In this document: piece after piece, positions 11,501 through 24,032 of the stretch
How the letters are laid out: every line of letters begins with the position of its first letter
How positions within the stretch are numbered: the stretch's first letter is position 1
Assembly (NCBI RefSeq): GCF_040939455.1
Contig: NC_134108.1
Span: 35,942,501 to 36,006,500 of the forward strand
Source: Microcebus murinus
Taxonomy: Eukaryota > Chordata > Mammalia > Primates > Cheirogaleidae
Reading direction: 5' to 3'
Length of the DNA stretch: 64,000 bases
Translations under genes and position numbers: made by a program
The notes under the pieces: model-generated
What the model saw: only the letters and a program-made list of their open reading frames with translations
Databases searched by the model: none
What the model was told of the DNA's origin: nothing

Positions 11501-12304
11501 GGTCCCCATCTAGCCCTTTCCCTTTACTCACCTAACATGTGAGAAATCAAATGCCCGGGTAATATAACTGCAAACCCCTGATTGCCAGGTTGTCCCCTTT
11601 CTCACTTCTTCCCATGGGTAATTCTTAGGCTGACGCTGGCCTAGAGAGCACCTTCCTAGGCAGGCCAGGCCAGGGCCAGCTTGTAGTCAAGGGCATATGA
11701 GCATTTGGGGTCAAGGGTTCCAACAAATCATGATTTGGGCAATAAAAGCAAAACTGGTGTTTCTTGCTTTTTGCTGCCTTATCCTTTTTCAGTCACACCA
11801 CATTTTTTTTTCTTCTACATGACAGTCCAGTAGCAGTGGATCCAGGTTTTGTGGGGCTTGCAGTTTACCTAATTTGTGGATCCTTAAGGAGAAGAATGTA
11901 AATTACAAACACAAACTAGATACAAGGTCTAAGAAGGGGCTGGCACAGGTGAGGGTCTTTGAAGCTTAAACTTTTTAACTTTCTGGTAAATCAGCCCCTA
12001 GCCAGCAGGTACCCTCTACTGTGCATATTTATCTATGACTACTGTGGCCACATCCACTTAGCACAGGAGATGGTGTTAGAAATGACATAGGCTAAAGTCC
12101 CCACTGGACCCTTGAACCATTTCTGAGCCCTCTTTCAATCACCCGAGCACTAGGAGAGAACATGCTTGAAGACAACAGCTGAGCACCCAGAACTTCATAC
12201 ACACAACTTTTTCACTATATTATATTTGATCTCCAAATGGAGATAACACAACTTAAAACTCCTGATAATACAGCAGTGTCATAGATGACCTATAAAGGGA
12301 AGAG

Positions 12305-12430
12305 GGCTAATATTTCTTCAGAGCCCATGATGTGCCAAGCATTGTACACAGATTAGCACTTTTAAGCCTCATAACTGCACCATGAGATTGGCAAGCTCAG
12401 AAAAGTAATCTGCTTGAGTGACAATCCTAC
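12305..12430 (-). repeat. MIR-like fragment, antisense
   Basis: CCCATGATGTGCCAAGCATT, CCTCATAACTGCACCATGAG and the following AGAAAAGTAATCTGCTTGAG correspond to the reverse complement of the MIR 3' half. Confidence 0.6.
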
Positions 12431-14114
12431 GGAATGAAGAAAGGATTATGAATTTACCTCTGTTTCTTTACTATGGTAAGCAGCCTTTTATTACAAACTT
12501 AAAGGTAAAACCAGAAGGTCAATCTTATTGTTTGCCAACTGACAGCACAATCTTTCCCCTAGTCAGATAAGCGCGTCTGCTCTCCCTGCACACGGCGCAG
12601 TCTTTCTGCTTGTTTCCACCATTCTCTGGGCCAATTCACATTCTTCATTCAAAACGGCACCAAAACTTTTTCTGACAGGAAACTTGTTCTAATAAGTTAA
12701 ACTTGTGACTGACAGTTCATTTGACTCAAAATTTCACATGTAACTTCCACTGTCATTTTATATGTGCTTTTAATATTGCTTCATTGGGTTCTAAAATTTT
12801 TATGTGGCCTATTATTTCATTTAAATAATGAAGACTGCAATTTCTAGTATTTCTCTTTTAATAGTCTTTCCTTATCAGTAATATAAAATTCTGAACACAG
12901 CAGGCAAGAAAAATGTTGGTCAAATAATATTTCTGCACAGGAAGCGATCAAATGTAAGCTCTGATAATGCTCTCTAGTAACCTTGTACACACTGCAGGAT
13001 TGTATGATTCTATAGATTAATTTGAATATTTTATGCACATAATCATGGAAAATGGTTCCATAATTTACCAACTGTCAAGTACACAATTCTTCCTTGAATA
13101 CTATTGTGACTATACTGGATTATATATAAATATTTTATTATTTGATACTAACAGAGAAATGAACTAATAAAATACAAGTTAACGTGCAGCAGGAGACATT
13201 ATTTTTCAATTTGCTAAGCAAACTGTAATTCTGAACTTCTAAAAGGGTCAACTTTGACAATGCCATCTTTGTTTATTTTTAAAACACAGGTTTACATCAT
13301 ATTAATATTTGATGAACATGAAGTTCATTTTTTACTCAATGAATTTTTTTTATAACTTTGAAAACATTCATTAGTTTAGCTTTGCTAATAAACCAATCAC
13401 TCAACTGGCTATAATTTAGCATCAAAATTCTGCTTTTGCTTAAGAGATGAAGACAGACTAGGACAGACTAGTTTTACTAATCCATTAGATTAAACTGACT
13501 ATTAATAAGCTACAATGTCATTCGATTTGTTATTACTCAGAGAGGTTTTCTCTATCTATGACAAGTAAGGATGCCTGATACTTAAGGAATTGGATATTTA
13601 TGCAACAAATGTTGCTTATGTCTTTCTATACTTTTTAGTCATGACATGAAATGTTCAGAATAAGTTAGATATTTCCTTAATAAGAATTTGATATTAAGTT
13701 TACATTGTAGTATGTAGTAAGATATGACCCAATAGACAAATTTTATGCCTACAAGACAGATCAAGGTTCGTGATAAGAGAATAATCATTATATATACTGA
13801 CAGATGCTTCTTGACTTACTATGCGATTATGTCCTGATAAAATATTGTAAATTGACAATTTCATAAGTTGAAAGCATCATAAAACAAAAATAGGCATTTT
13901 GTAGACATAACAGGATACAAAAACACAAAACACATATCCAGAAAATGCTGGCAACACACTGCACTTGTAGTGCCAAATGTGAGGCCTGTCAATTCCTTAA
14001 TCACTCCATATCTCATCAGGCCTCATATTTGGAATTTGTATGCCTTTTATTTTGTTTTTCCTGAAAGTTCACATTGTTTTAATTAAAGAGTTTTAAGTGT
14101 AAAGTGAGAAATGC

Positions 14115-14345
14115 TGCCACAGGGTTAGTACAGGGCACTCCTCAGGGCCATGAATATGCTGTGCTTGGAATGCTCCACCTTAAGTCCCCTTAACTGGTGA
14201 ACTGCTACTTGTCCTTCATTTCTCAGATCAAATGTCACTTCCTTAGAGAAACCTCTTCTGACCCTGACAGCAGATCAAGCTCCTCTATTAAGTGCTCTCT
14301 TCAGACCTTCTTATTTTCTTATAGCATTTGGCATAGCTTATATAT
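14115..14345 (+). repeat. LINE-2 3' region fragment
   Basis: CTTGGAATGCTCCACCTTAA, then CTCAGATCAAATGTCACTTC, then AGAGAAACCTCTTCTGACCC are typical L2 3'-region phrases in sense order. The L2 seems to resume at 14470-14610 (CAATAAACACTTATATA) after the inverted-repeat arm. Confidence 0.65.
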
Positions 14346-14412
14346 ATATATGTATATATATACATATATAGCTTGCAAATATATAAATATATAGCTTATA
14401 GGTATATATTTA
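14340..14412 (+). repeat. TA-rich low-complexity tract
   Basis: Alternating TATATA with GTATAT/CATATA interruptions and two AAATATATA...ATAGCTTATA phrases, inside the inverted-repeat interval. Confidence 0.8.
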
Positions 14413-14689
14413 TTTGTACAATTAAGTGAGGCATTTCTCACTTTACACTTAAAACTCTTTAATTATCTGTATCCCTCTGCTCAAACCCTTCACTCTCAGT
14501 CTATAAAAGCAACAGGGGCTCAGATCATTTACATCTTTTTCATTATCTCATTAAAAGGCCTTGCACAGGTACAGACACAATGCATATTCTCAATAAACAC
14601 TTATATAAAAAAAATGAGTATTATCCATGGTCCCCTAATTGCCCAAGCCAATGAACATGCTTTCATTTTTATCTTATTGTACCTTTGTG

Positions 14690-15935
14690 TCATTTAATCA
14701 GCTGATCACAGTACCTCCTTCCTGACCTTTCATATATTCTTACTTCAATGACACCTTTTTTCCAGATTCTTCTCTTATCTCTCTTAGGTTCCTCTTCCTT
14801 AATCGCATCCAAAATTTACCACTTTGCACATGCTCTTTGGGTGGTCTTTTCCACATTCAAATGGTTTCAACTTTCTTCCACTGGATCTCATTTCATTGCC
14901 TCCACTGTGGACCTGACTCCCGAGCTTCAGACTCACATGGAAACTGTTTGATGGTCACATACAGCTATCTGCCTTACGGACATCTCAAAGTCAAATAAAC
15001 AAAACCAAATTCACCATCATACCATGGCCCTGTATCGCAACAATAACAAAATAAAAGTAGGTCTGTTTCCATTATTTTATCTCAGTTTATGGTATCACCA
15101 TCCATCTAGACATGGAAGCTAAACACCTGGTGGTTACCCTCTTATTTCTCAGATTCAATTAATCATCAAGGTCAGACAGCTTTAGTCTGGTGATATTTAT
15201 CTAATCCTTCTCTTCCCCATCCCTTGACAACTAGTCTAGCTTAAATTGTCATTATTTCTTTCTGGATGTCTGTAACTACCTCCATAAAATTAATAGCAAC
15301 CAACCTAAAAAATAAATCTGATACCATCATGCTCCTGCTTACAACTTTTCAATGGCCTCCACCAGCTGAAGGATGAACCCCAAGTTTCTGAATGTTGCAT
15401 GCTAAGTCCGGGCTCTTGTTTGCTTCTCTAGCTCCACCTTTCACCACTTCCTTCTGTGAACCTTACACTAAGGGAACCACAAAGTGCTTGTGGCTTTTAT
15501 AGAACCACACACTTCCTGGCTCTGAGCCTCTGCACTTTCTGGCATCCATATGGCTGGGACATGCCTCCATTCCATGAAGCCTTTTGCCTCATCTTGTGCT
15601 TCTTTCACCCTGTTGCATCCACATTCCACCATGCTGTACTTCAAAATCACTGGGCATGCTCCCTTCTCAGGGTCTCCTGGACACCTTTCGTCATGCCATA
15701 ATCCACCAACAACCCTCAACAATCTAGCTCTCCTGGATGCCTCAAGATGAATGAGATGTCCTTTCACCATGAGTCCTCTTATAATATTCTCTGCAAAGCT
15801 CTGCTGAAGTGCAGTAGTTTTCTCCTTGTCAGTCTAATGACTATGTCTCCCCTTCTGTGAGTTCCATGAGAAAAAGGACCATGTCTCATAAAGCAAGTAA
15901 TGGCTTCTCATTAAATGGAGGAATGAAAGATGACA
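14690..15935 (+). repeat. LINE-2 copy, sense
   Basis: A long, diverged L2-like copy. Recognisable phrases in order are GACATCTCAAAGTCAAATAA (about 14980), TATGGTATCACCATCCATCT (15089), TTCAATGGCCTCCACCAGCT (15347), a CCTCTGCACTTTCTGGCATC stretch and GTGAGTTCCATGAGAAAAAG (15858). ORFs over it on both strands are remnants or chance. Confidence 0.6.
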
Positions 15936-15939
15936 TTCA

Positions 15940-16920
15940 TCTATTCAACCATCTGTTTAGTGCTACACAATGCCTGGCAACAGCTCTAAATACTAGATAG
16001 AGGTATCTCAGAGGACAAAACAGAAAATCCCTGCCTCATGGCTTTAAAATATGTGCATTATATCCATTATTTTAAGTAATGATAAATAATATGATACAAT
16101 GGAGAAAAAGATAAAGCATATTAGTGGAGATAGTATCTATCGAGGCAGGGAAGAGTAGTTTGAAATAACAGATAAGGTGGCCAAGGACAGCCTTCCTGAG
16201 AAGTTGAATTTTACTCAAAGACATTTAGGAAACGAGGAGAGCTGGCCAGGCAGATATCTGTGAAAAGAACATTCCAGACAGAAAGAAGAGCAAGTATAGA
16301 AACCCTGAAAAGGGAACATTCCCACTGATCGTGAAGCACAGCAGGGGTGGAATGTGGCTGCAGCAGGGTGAAGAAGCAGAAGATGAGGCAAGAGGCTTCA
16401 TGGAATGCAGGCATGTCCAAGCGCAACGGTCATATGGTCGCCATAAAGACTAGCTTTTGCTCTGTGTGAGATGGGAACCACAGAGTTTTGAACACGGGAG
16501 TGACGTAATCTGTCTTTTGTTTAATAGCCTCATTCTGGCTGCTGGGTTAAGAAAATTGTGAAGAGTGAGATAACAGTCTATTGCAAAAATCCTGGAGAGA
16601 GAACGATGATGATGTCTTGCCCCAGATTAGTAAAAGTGGAGGTGCTGAGACATGGTCAGATGCTAAATATTTTGATGGCACAATCTACAAAACTTAATGA
16701 TTGACTGGATGTGGGGTAAGAAACAGAGTCTGGAATGACCCAAAGTTCTTGGCCCGAGCAGCTGGAAGATTGGAGTTGCCGTTTGTTGAGATGGATAAGC
16801 TACAAGAAAAACCATTTGGGGAAGAAGAGAATATACTTCATTGGAGAAATCTATAGAGTCAAGCAAAGATGTTGCATAGGCATTTGGATATGTATCTTTT
16901 CTCACAATTCTCCAAACCTT
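15940..16920 (-). repeat. LINE-2-like copy, antisense
   Basis: Reading the plus strand, CATTCATCTATTCAACCATC, then TGCCTGGCAACAGCTCTAAA, then ACAGCCTTCCTGAGAAGTTG, then GGAGTGACGTAATCTGTCTT and GCAGCTGGAAGATTGGAGTT follow the reverse complement of a common eutherian L2-type repeat. It lies tail to tail with the preceding sense copy. Confidence 0.5.
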
Positions 16921-17204
16921 TATGATATGCCTACTGATTGAGCCACGGGCAAAATTCATAACCTGTTTTGAATTCTAAGTTCAGTGTGCTGCAGAAAGAG
17001 AAAGAAACTCTTAAAACTTGAAGTGACATGAAAATGAAAACTAATGAAGTACCTAAGAAAGCTTTTAGATCTTTTAGCAAAACTGGCTCCCTCAGTATTC
17101 ACATAGAAAATGGGCAACTTTTTACTCAAATGTTTCCCTGTCTTCATAGCTCACTGGACTTCATTCCTTTTAGAAGCCCTCATCAACTATAACAGAAGCT
17201 TTCG

Positions 17205-17345
17205 AAAGGGGTGCTCACACCCCTGGAGATATTTTAGAATTTTTTTTGTTTTTCTTGGGGGATGTTTGGTTGTCACAAAGGTGTATGATGGTGGCATTTA
17301 TGGATGTCCTACAATGCTTGGGATACCCTGCACAGTAAAGAATTG
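17205..17345 (+). repeat. Possible hAT-type MITE fragment
   Basis: GGGGTGCTCACACCCCTGGA, GATGTTTGGTTGTCACAAAG and CCTACAATGCTTGGGATACC, followed by AAAGAATTGCGC, resemble a frequent eutherian MER-type hAT element. Family not assigned. Confidence 0.4.
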
Positions 17346-17695
17346 CGCTCTTCCCATATAATATTCAAATGCACTAGACATCCATATAAACAAAAATCTG
17401 TTTATAAATATCTGAACTCAGAACTTAACTCCCTTTTACATATAAACACAAAATAATGTTTGCATGGTTTTAATATACAATGAATTGTTAGTTATAATAA
17501 CTACCATGAAAATTGAGGAAAGATTGCTTGTGTTTAGTACCTAATTCCATTTTATATATAATCCCAAGATGTTTACATGTTTTAATGTATACTGAATTTT
17601 CTAGTACTATATCTACAATGCACATACGTATATGTATATATATATATACACATACATAAATAAACATGCAAACATACATAGTTATACTTATTTTG

Positions 17696-18006
17696 TCCTC
17701 ATTTTTTTCAATTTTTTGTTTTGACAGGGTCTTGCTCTGTTGCCCAGGCTGGAGTGCAGTGGCATCATCATAGCTCACTGCAACCTCTAACTCCCGGGCC
17801 CAGACAATCTTCTACCTCAGCCTCCTGAGTAGCTGGGACTACAGGTGTATGCCTCTGCCTGGCTAATTTTTCTATTGTTTGTAGAGACAAGGTCTTGCTA
17901 TTAAATGCATTGCTCAAGCTGGTCTTGAATTCCTGGCCTCAAGCAATTCTCCTGCGTGGGCTTACCAAAGTACTGGGATTATAAGCACGAGCCATTTTTT
18001 CCGGCA
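17696..18006 (-). repeat. Alu SINE, AluJ-like, antisense
   Basis: The plus strand reads T-rich tail, GACAGGGTCTTGCTCTGTTG, CAACCTCTAACTCCCGGGCC, GAGTAGCTGGGACTACAGGT and ends TACTGGGATTATAAGCACGA. It lacks the lemur-specific linker and is diverged, fitting an old AluJ. Confidence 0.9.
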
Positions 18007-18299
18007 ACCACAGGCTACAAGCTACAGCTCAGATATAAGAGACCACAAACATGGCTTTTGTGTTAATCTGATGTGAACAGGGGCAAATTAATCATTTTCT
18101 CTGAATCCATACATCCTTTCCCAAAGCATACTATTATAGGATTTAAGAGAATAAAATCTCTTAAGGGAAATAGCATGACAAGTAAATTCCTTTAATTCCA
18201 AATTCACAATAAATTATGGGTGAACATAATTCATTTTCTTCTGCCTGCTTTTTAAAAGTATCCATCCATAATTAAACTCTCTGAAACTGGTTCTACATC

Positions 18300-18400
18300 A
18301 AGAAATGATGGTAATTAGCCCTTCCTCACAACTTTCTTTTAAGAATTAAATGAGACAACAAATGTAACTTATATATTACTGAGCCTGTTATTTTATTATT
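18300..18400 (+). repeat. Possible MIR 3' fragment
   Basis: AGAATTAAATGAGACAACAA followed by ACTGAGCCTGTTA is weakly MIR-like. Low confidence. Confidence 0.3.
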
Positions 18401-19054
18401 ACTATGCAACATCTTAACGTTTTATCAAAACAATAATTAAGAACTGGATGGTACACTGGAAATCGGCATCCGGGATGTGATGAAACACCATATGTGTAAT
18501 AGCTACAATGGAGACTGACAAATAATACATGTCAGTAAATGTTACACAGTGTTATTACTATTATTATTACTTTGCTAACACCATCAAAAAAGATAGAGCA
18601 TTGGAGGAAGGCACTTTGTATAAAGATGACATATCAGAATTCAGCAATGCCTATTCATATTTTGGTATTTCTTTTAAAAACAGAAGAATGATTGTTCTGT
18701 CACCATAAAATAAGGAATGTGTGGACTCTGGAATAAAATAAATGACTTAATTACTCACTAATTCATAAATCACAATACTTATATATTAGCGTAAGAAAAT
18801 GTACAATTTCCTAATTATCTCTCCTCAGTGTCTTATAAAAAATGTCCTAAAAAAGAAATGGGAGATTATTTATGTAAGAATAAAATCAAAGTGGGTAGCT
18901 GTAGATAATCTAGTTGGCTAAGAATGACTATATTTCTATCATATTACATAATGTTTACATGAATATTTCTTTTATCTGACATTAAGGAAGAAGGAAATTT
19001 GGGGGAAGATGTCTAAGGAATTCCCCTTAACTTCCCAAATAAAAAAACCTAACC

Positions 19055-19131
19055 CTCCGACTCTGGGGAGGAAAGGCAATACACATAAGCTAAACATTTG
19101 TACCCCCATAATATGCTGAAATTAAAAAAAA
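19055..19131 (+). mobile_element. Short poly-A insertion with LINE-1-like 3' end
   Basis: About 60 bases ending ACATTTGTACCCCCATAATA, then TGCTGAAATT and a poly-A run. Near-identical 11-bp flanks AAAACCTAACC (19044-19054) and AAAAGCTAACC (19132-19142) look like a target-site duplication. The 3' end matches the insertion at 23980-24032, so both come from one retrotransposon family. I infer a lemur LINE-1 lineage. Confidence 0.7.
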
Positions 19132-19329
19132 AAAAGCTAACCATTTTGAGAAATACTAACCCTCAACTTTGCTTTAGTAAGCCCAGTATTCTGAGCAACA
19201 TTTAACCTTTAGAAAAAGAAAAGTTAATAGCCAAATCTCTAAAAATTGTATGTATAGGCAAATAGAGCTGTTTTTCTATAAGCTAAGCAGCTGTAGAAAG
19301 GTAAGATGTTCTATATAGTTCTTCTGTTC

Positions 19330-19530
19330 TCTAGTTAGATTATATTTTTAATTATAAAATATTTCAAGCATATAAAATTATCGATAATAATATAACAGCC
19401 ATGCATCAACTTATTATCCACATTTAATAATGTTAACATATTGCAATATTTGCTTCAGAAATATTTTTGAAGCAATAACACCTCCTTTACATAGTGTCTT
19501 CTTTATATAATTAGTGTTTCTTAACTTTAA
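19330..19530 (-). repeat. Possible old LINE-1 fragment (L1ME-like)
   Basis: AATATTTCAAGCATATAAAA and the following CATCAACTTATTATCCACAT segment resemble a frequently seen old L1 portion in antisense. Very diverged. Confidence 0.35.
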
Positions 19531-21259
19531 CTTCCTGCTTGCTTTACACTTGCTTGCCTCAAATTGTCAGGTAAGAAGGCCCAAAGGTATGTAATCTGTC
19601 TTTTAAGTGTACATATGTTTAAAATGTATACTGAGTGGTTAGAAATTTGGCCTTTGGAAAAATGAAGTTTTAACAATTCATAACTTCACAAAGGCAAAAC
19701 ATGAAAGGCCAAAAAGATCAAATTTGATTAACTGAAAGATGAGTAATACTAATTGGTTAATATTAAACTTTGTGAGGAAGAAACAGAAGACTGACTCATT
19801 TAACTGTTCTCACAAAGTTCTCACTCACATCCTTAAAGGCTTCATAAAGATTTCTATCTTTAATGATGCTTATTATAATATTAAACAATAATACATGAGT
19901 TAGTAAAATGATATTTATTTAAAATTTTTCTTTAAAAAGTATGTATTGAAAAATAAAATTGTATGTGGTAGCCACTTTCTGAAAAAAAGGAATTGATGAA
20001 ATATTATGTTTCTTGCCTTTAATTTAGTTAGTGGTGTATTACTCTACCATTTAAATAACTATAATGAGTGTATACTTTAAAATAGTTTATAAGTCTTTTT
20101 AAGCTTTTAAATGGAAGCACAAATTTTAAAAAAGCACGATTTGCACTTAAAAATGGTAAGAATGGTAAATTTTATGTTTTTAACCATGATAAAATAAAAG
20201 TGCTATTTGATACCCAAAACTGTTTTTGAAAAATAATTATAATTTTACCAATGATTTAACATATGTATATTGAAACTGTTTATAACTGTGTATATTTATT
20301 TGTTTTATATTTTATAATTCTGTCTTTGTTACTTTTAGGTGTGCACCTCACTTTTCATCTTCTTTGACTCAGTAATTCTTTTTCTTAACTCAAGATTTGG
20401 TACCTAATCTATGCTATAAAACATTACCTCAAAATGAATTTTTGCATGAAATTGAGCAAATATTCTAATATCTCTAACAAAATTTAAATCACTTAATTGA
20501 TTTAAATTTAATTTAATCTTAAGATTATCACAAACTAGATTGAATTTTGTGGTAACTATGTTCAAGAAAGACATTTCAAAATTTGCACATATTTTCTGTA
20601 GGTTAAGAGTTTATATAAAGTAGAAAACTCATTGTCAAGAAAAAAAGATGTTTCATAAGTGTCCATAGAATAATACTCTGCATTAAGAGGCAATGAGATT
20701 CAAATAAAATGGCTAATAAAGTTGTCTTAATATGGAGCTATTAAATTTCTAATAAAAATGTTCTATAAATAACTTCCAGAAATGTTTATATATTTTTATC
20801 TTAGTATAAAAAATCATACTTAGGATTGATCATAAATAAGAAAAAAAATTTTAATACTCATCCTTGTTATCTGCCAAGATTTAATTGTAAATAATTTTGA
20901 TTTCTAAGCACAAGTCAAACCTCTTCATAATACTATAACACATGTTAAATTGGCCTTTCCATTTGAGAAAAAGTTAAAAATTTATTAAGGGGAGAAGTGA
21001 CATTTATAGGTAAATGAGAGAAAAATTTGTTTTATTTGGAAAACTAATTAAAATAACGAATGAACAGATTATCAAACCTTGCTTAGATGGGCAAATTTTA
21101 CAAAGTCATAATCATTTAAAATTCATCTGTATAAGTACAGAATTTTCTTTAAAAATTAACAGCAAGATTAGAGAACTCAGAAAAGAGACTATTACATATT
21201 ATAATTTAACATGTTTAAAATAAATTATAAGTCAACTGGTAAGAAGAGAATTATTTAAT

Positions 21260-22260
21260 AAATAGAATTTGGTTAGATGGTTTCAATTTGGAAAAAATTA
21301 GTTTAGGTACCAGTGCATAATAAACACCAAAATAAATTATGGATGGGTTAAAGAGTTAAAATATTTGGAAATTAAGTAATTAAAAGACGGGAAGAAAGTA
21401 GACATTTTTATCAAATTTCTGGATTACAAATAACTTTTTATGCTTAGAAGCAAAAAAAAATTTATAAAAATATATAAAAGATATGTAAATATATAAAAAT
21501 ACGAGTATGGGCATGACGTGTGTGGGTTTATGTGTATGTTCGTGTGTGTTCAAAAGGAAGAGAATGATGCATTTGGTCAAACAAAAACATTTTTAAAATA
21601 TATATGCAAACCAATTAAGTAAAAATGTTTCCCAGTCAGATAAAAAGAAAGAAATAGGAAATGGGGAAAAATGCCAAAGAGGAATTAATATTTTCAAATA
21701 AAGAGCTCATATAATTTGATAATAAATATATGTCCCAACCTGATCCACACAAATGAGCAAAGGATATGAACAGAAAATTATAAACTTAAAAATACATGAC
21801 TTTATATTCAATTTATAAGAAAACAAGGAAATGTAAAATATAAGAACAAAATATTTTAAAGAAATGCTCATACTGAAACAGGTTCTCAACTTTTTCTGGT
21901 GAATTATAAATTAATTCAATCTTTTTAGACAGCAAATTAGTAAGATGTGCCAAATACTAAAAACACCAATATTGTTTAACCCAGTGATTCTACCTTTAAT
22001 ATATGCTTTCAAAGGTTCGAAATCTGGAAAAAAGATACAATCAAAATGAATATCATCAATACATTATTTCTAATACATATATTAAAAAATATCCTAGACT
22101 CAAACCAAGTAAGCTTTGGTATCCAATAGCAGAAGGATATTTAAGTGAATATTTACACAGTTAATGAAAGAACTATTTAGTAACATGAGAAATGTTTGTG
22201 ACATTAAGTGAAAAAAAATGAATGATATTAAATTATTTGCATACTACAACTAAAACTTTT
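21260..22260 (+). repeat. Old LINE-1 ORF2/3' remnant, sense
   Basis: Phrases such as AATGAGCAAAGGATATGAAC, AGAAATGCTCATACTGAAAC, AACCCAGTGATTCTACCTTT and TAATGAAAGAACTATTTAG occur in the order of the L1 ORF2 C-terminal and 3' region. No open frame remains. A TATAAAA-type low-complexity patch near 21460-21540 interrupts it. Confidence 0.6.
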
Positions 22261-22372
22261 TAAAGTCATTTAAATAGAGGGAGGATCAAGGAGATACATT
22301 AATATGTTAATTGTGAGTATACTGAAGCAACAGAATTCTGGGTGAATATTTTCCTTCTCTTTACCAAATTTC

Positions 22373-22425
22373 TATCTCTTGTTATATGACCTTTTTATAT
22401 GACCTCGTTATATGACCTATATGAC
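22373..22425 (+). repeat. Short TTATATGACC tandem repeat
   Basis: GTTATATGACCT, TTTATATGACCTC, GTTATATGACCT and a final TATATGAC follow one another in about 50 bases. Confidence 0.6.
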
Positions 22426-23979
22426 AACATGATCATTTAAAAATCCAAATAACTATTAAAATTATGAATTAATTAAAACATATAATATACCTATAGCAGG
22501 GTACAAAAATATAAATATACTTTGGCAACAAAATTTTAAACACCTTTGATTATTATGGTTGAAAGCATTTATATGAAAATATATAATTGTTTTGTTCACC
22601 TGGAGGTATTACATGTGAAAATTTTCTTTTCTTTTTCACAAACTCCTACCATCTTCCTTTTTTAAACTTATATATTTTAAAGGATGTACTTACAAAAACA
22701 AAGCCTTGGAGTATAAAACAAATATTTATTCATTAAGTAATATCTCCCCCTGGGTTTCTATTATAAGAATAGAAATGTTTCACTAAGGAAAATATAATTT
22801 TGAGGTCCAACAAAAATAAATCACAATTAAGCAAATGAAAAGCTTTAAAGTCATACTTAAAAAAGAAAAAGAAAACGAAACCATTTGTACTCAAAACATG
22901 TCATAAAATATGACTTAAACAAATATAAAATTTATGGACCTGAATCCCACCAGAAAGTAGGTTCCCTGTTACAACGTAATCATGTAAACTGATTCCAGGG
23001 CTCTTTTCCAAAGTTTCAGCTATTTAAAAGGTAATTCCTTTTAAAGCCCTGACCTTTTAGCTATTACTTCAAAGGGGAACCAGCATGTATGCTTTCTCGT
23101 AACTGTTTATCTGTATTTGTTAAAACTGCGGGCAGCTGTTAGTGCATTCAGCAAATTCCTCATGGTTGGCTGCTTTTTCTTCCTATATGTGAGTACATTT
23201 AATGTGAGATTTAGCAATTACAGTAACAAATGTATGTTTTTATGTATTACGTCAGTTCATTCAGAATTTCCCCAATGTATAATGCTGCAAGGTTGTTCAT
23301 TCAGAGCACAGTCTTAGAACCAGGCTAATTGGTAATAGTTTTTACAGCTTTCCAAAGAGATACAAGGTGAACTTATGAACAAAGTGTTAAGTAGAATGAT
23401 TTAACAGCTCCCCCAAGTTCCTACTGGCCTTTATTTGGTTTGAAACTGAGTAGTAGCTTTCAATAAACTGAAAAGGCAAGAGAAAGGGGGAAAGGCTTCA
23501 TTTTCTAATTGTTCTTTGATGTGATGAAAAATCAAAGTGTCATGAGCAATCCATGTAGTGATCTGAAATAGCTCTAAAATAAAAAGGTTAACTGTGAATG
23601 AATCTGCCTTCTACAGGGAAAACAAAGAAAGCTTTAGCCCAAACATCTTTAGACATCACATTTAAGAGAGCCAGGTCGTCTAAACTATTTCAAAAATGTC
23701 TTCAAGTTGCTAAGAATGCAATTTGTTATTTCATATAATACTAATACTTTTTCCTTACTATATGTATAAACTGGTATGTGTATTTGGTATAGTGAATCTG
23801 TACATTATTATTATGCTCATTAATAGGCTTTGGAATATACTTTTGGTATATTTGAATTTACAACTTCAAACTGGATTCACAATTATTCAATCTTTAAAAT
23901 TTTCTGACAATTCAAATTTCATTTATCTGGTGCTAAGTCTCCAGGAAGGAATTGCAGAATTGTTTTTAAAAGAAAATTA

Positions 23980-24032
23980 GGCAATATACATAACCTTAAC
24001 ATTTGTAACCCCATAATATACTGAAAAAAAAA
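23980..24032 (+). mobile_element. Minimal retrotransposon 3'-end insertion with perfect target-site duplication
   Basis: About 40 bases reading GCAATATACATAACCTTAAC then ATTTGTAACCCCATAATATA with a poly-A tail. It is flanked by AAAAGAAAATTA at 23968-23979 and 24033-24044. The body matches the 3' end of the 19055-19131 insertion. It sits about 370 bases downstream of the IBR exon in the direction of RNF217 transcription. Confidence 0.8.

Larger units (their letters stand above)
14081..14464. repeat. Perfect 34-bp inverted repeat around an L2 segment
   Basis: Bases 14081-14114 (starting AATTAAAGAGTTTTAAGTGT) are the exact reverse complement of 14431-14464 (ending CACTTAAAACTCTTTAATT). The arms are separated by 316 bases holding an L2 piece and a TA-rich tract. 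The match stops abruptly on both sides. No known transposon ends were recognised. Confidence 0.9.

Noticed and set aside
15456..15770. Overlapping ORFs on both strands near 15.5 kb
   Set aside because: They lie in LINE-2 sequence and are not genes.
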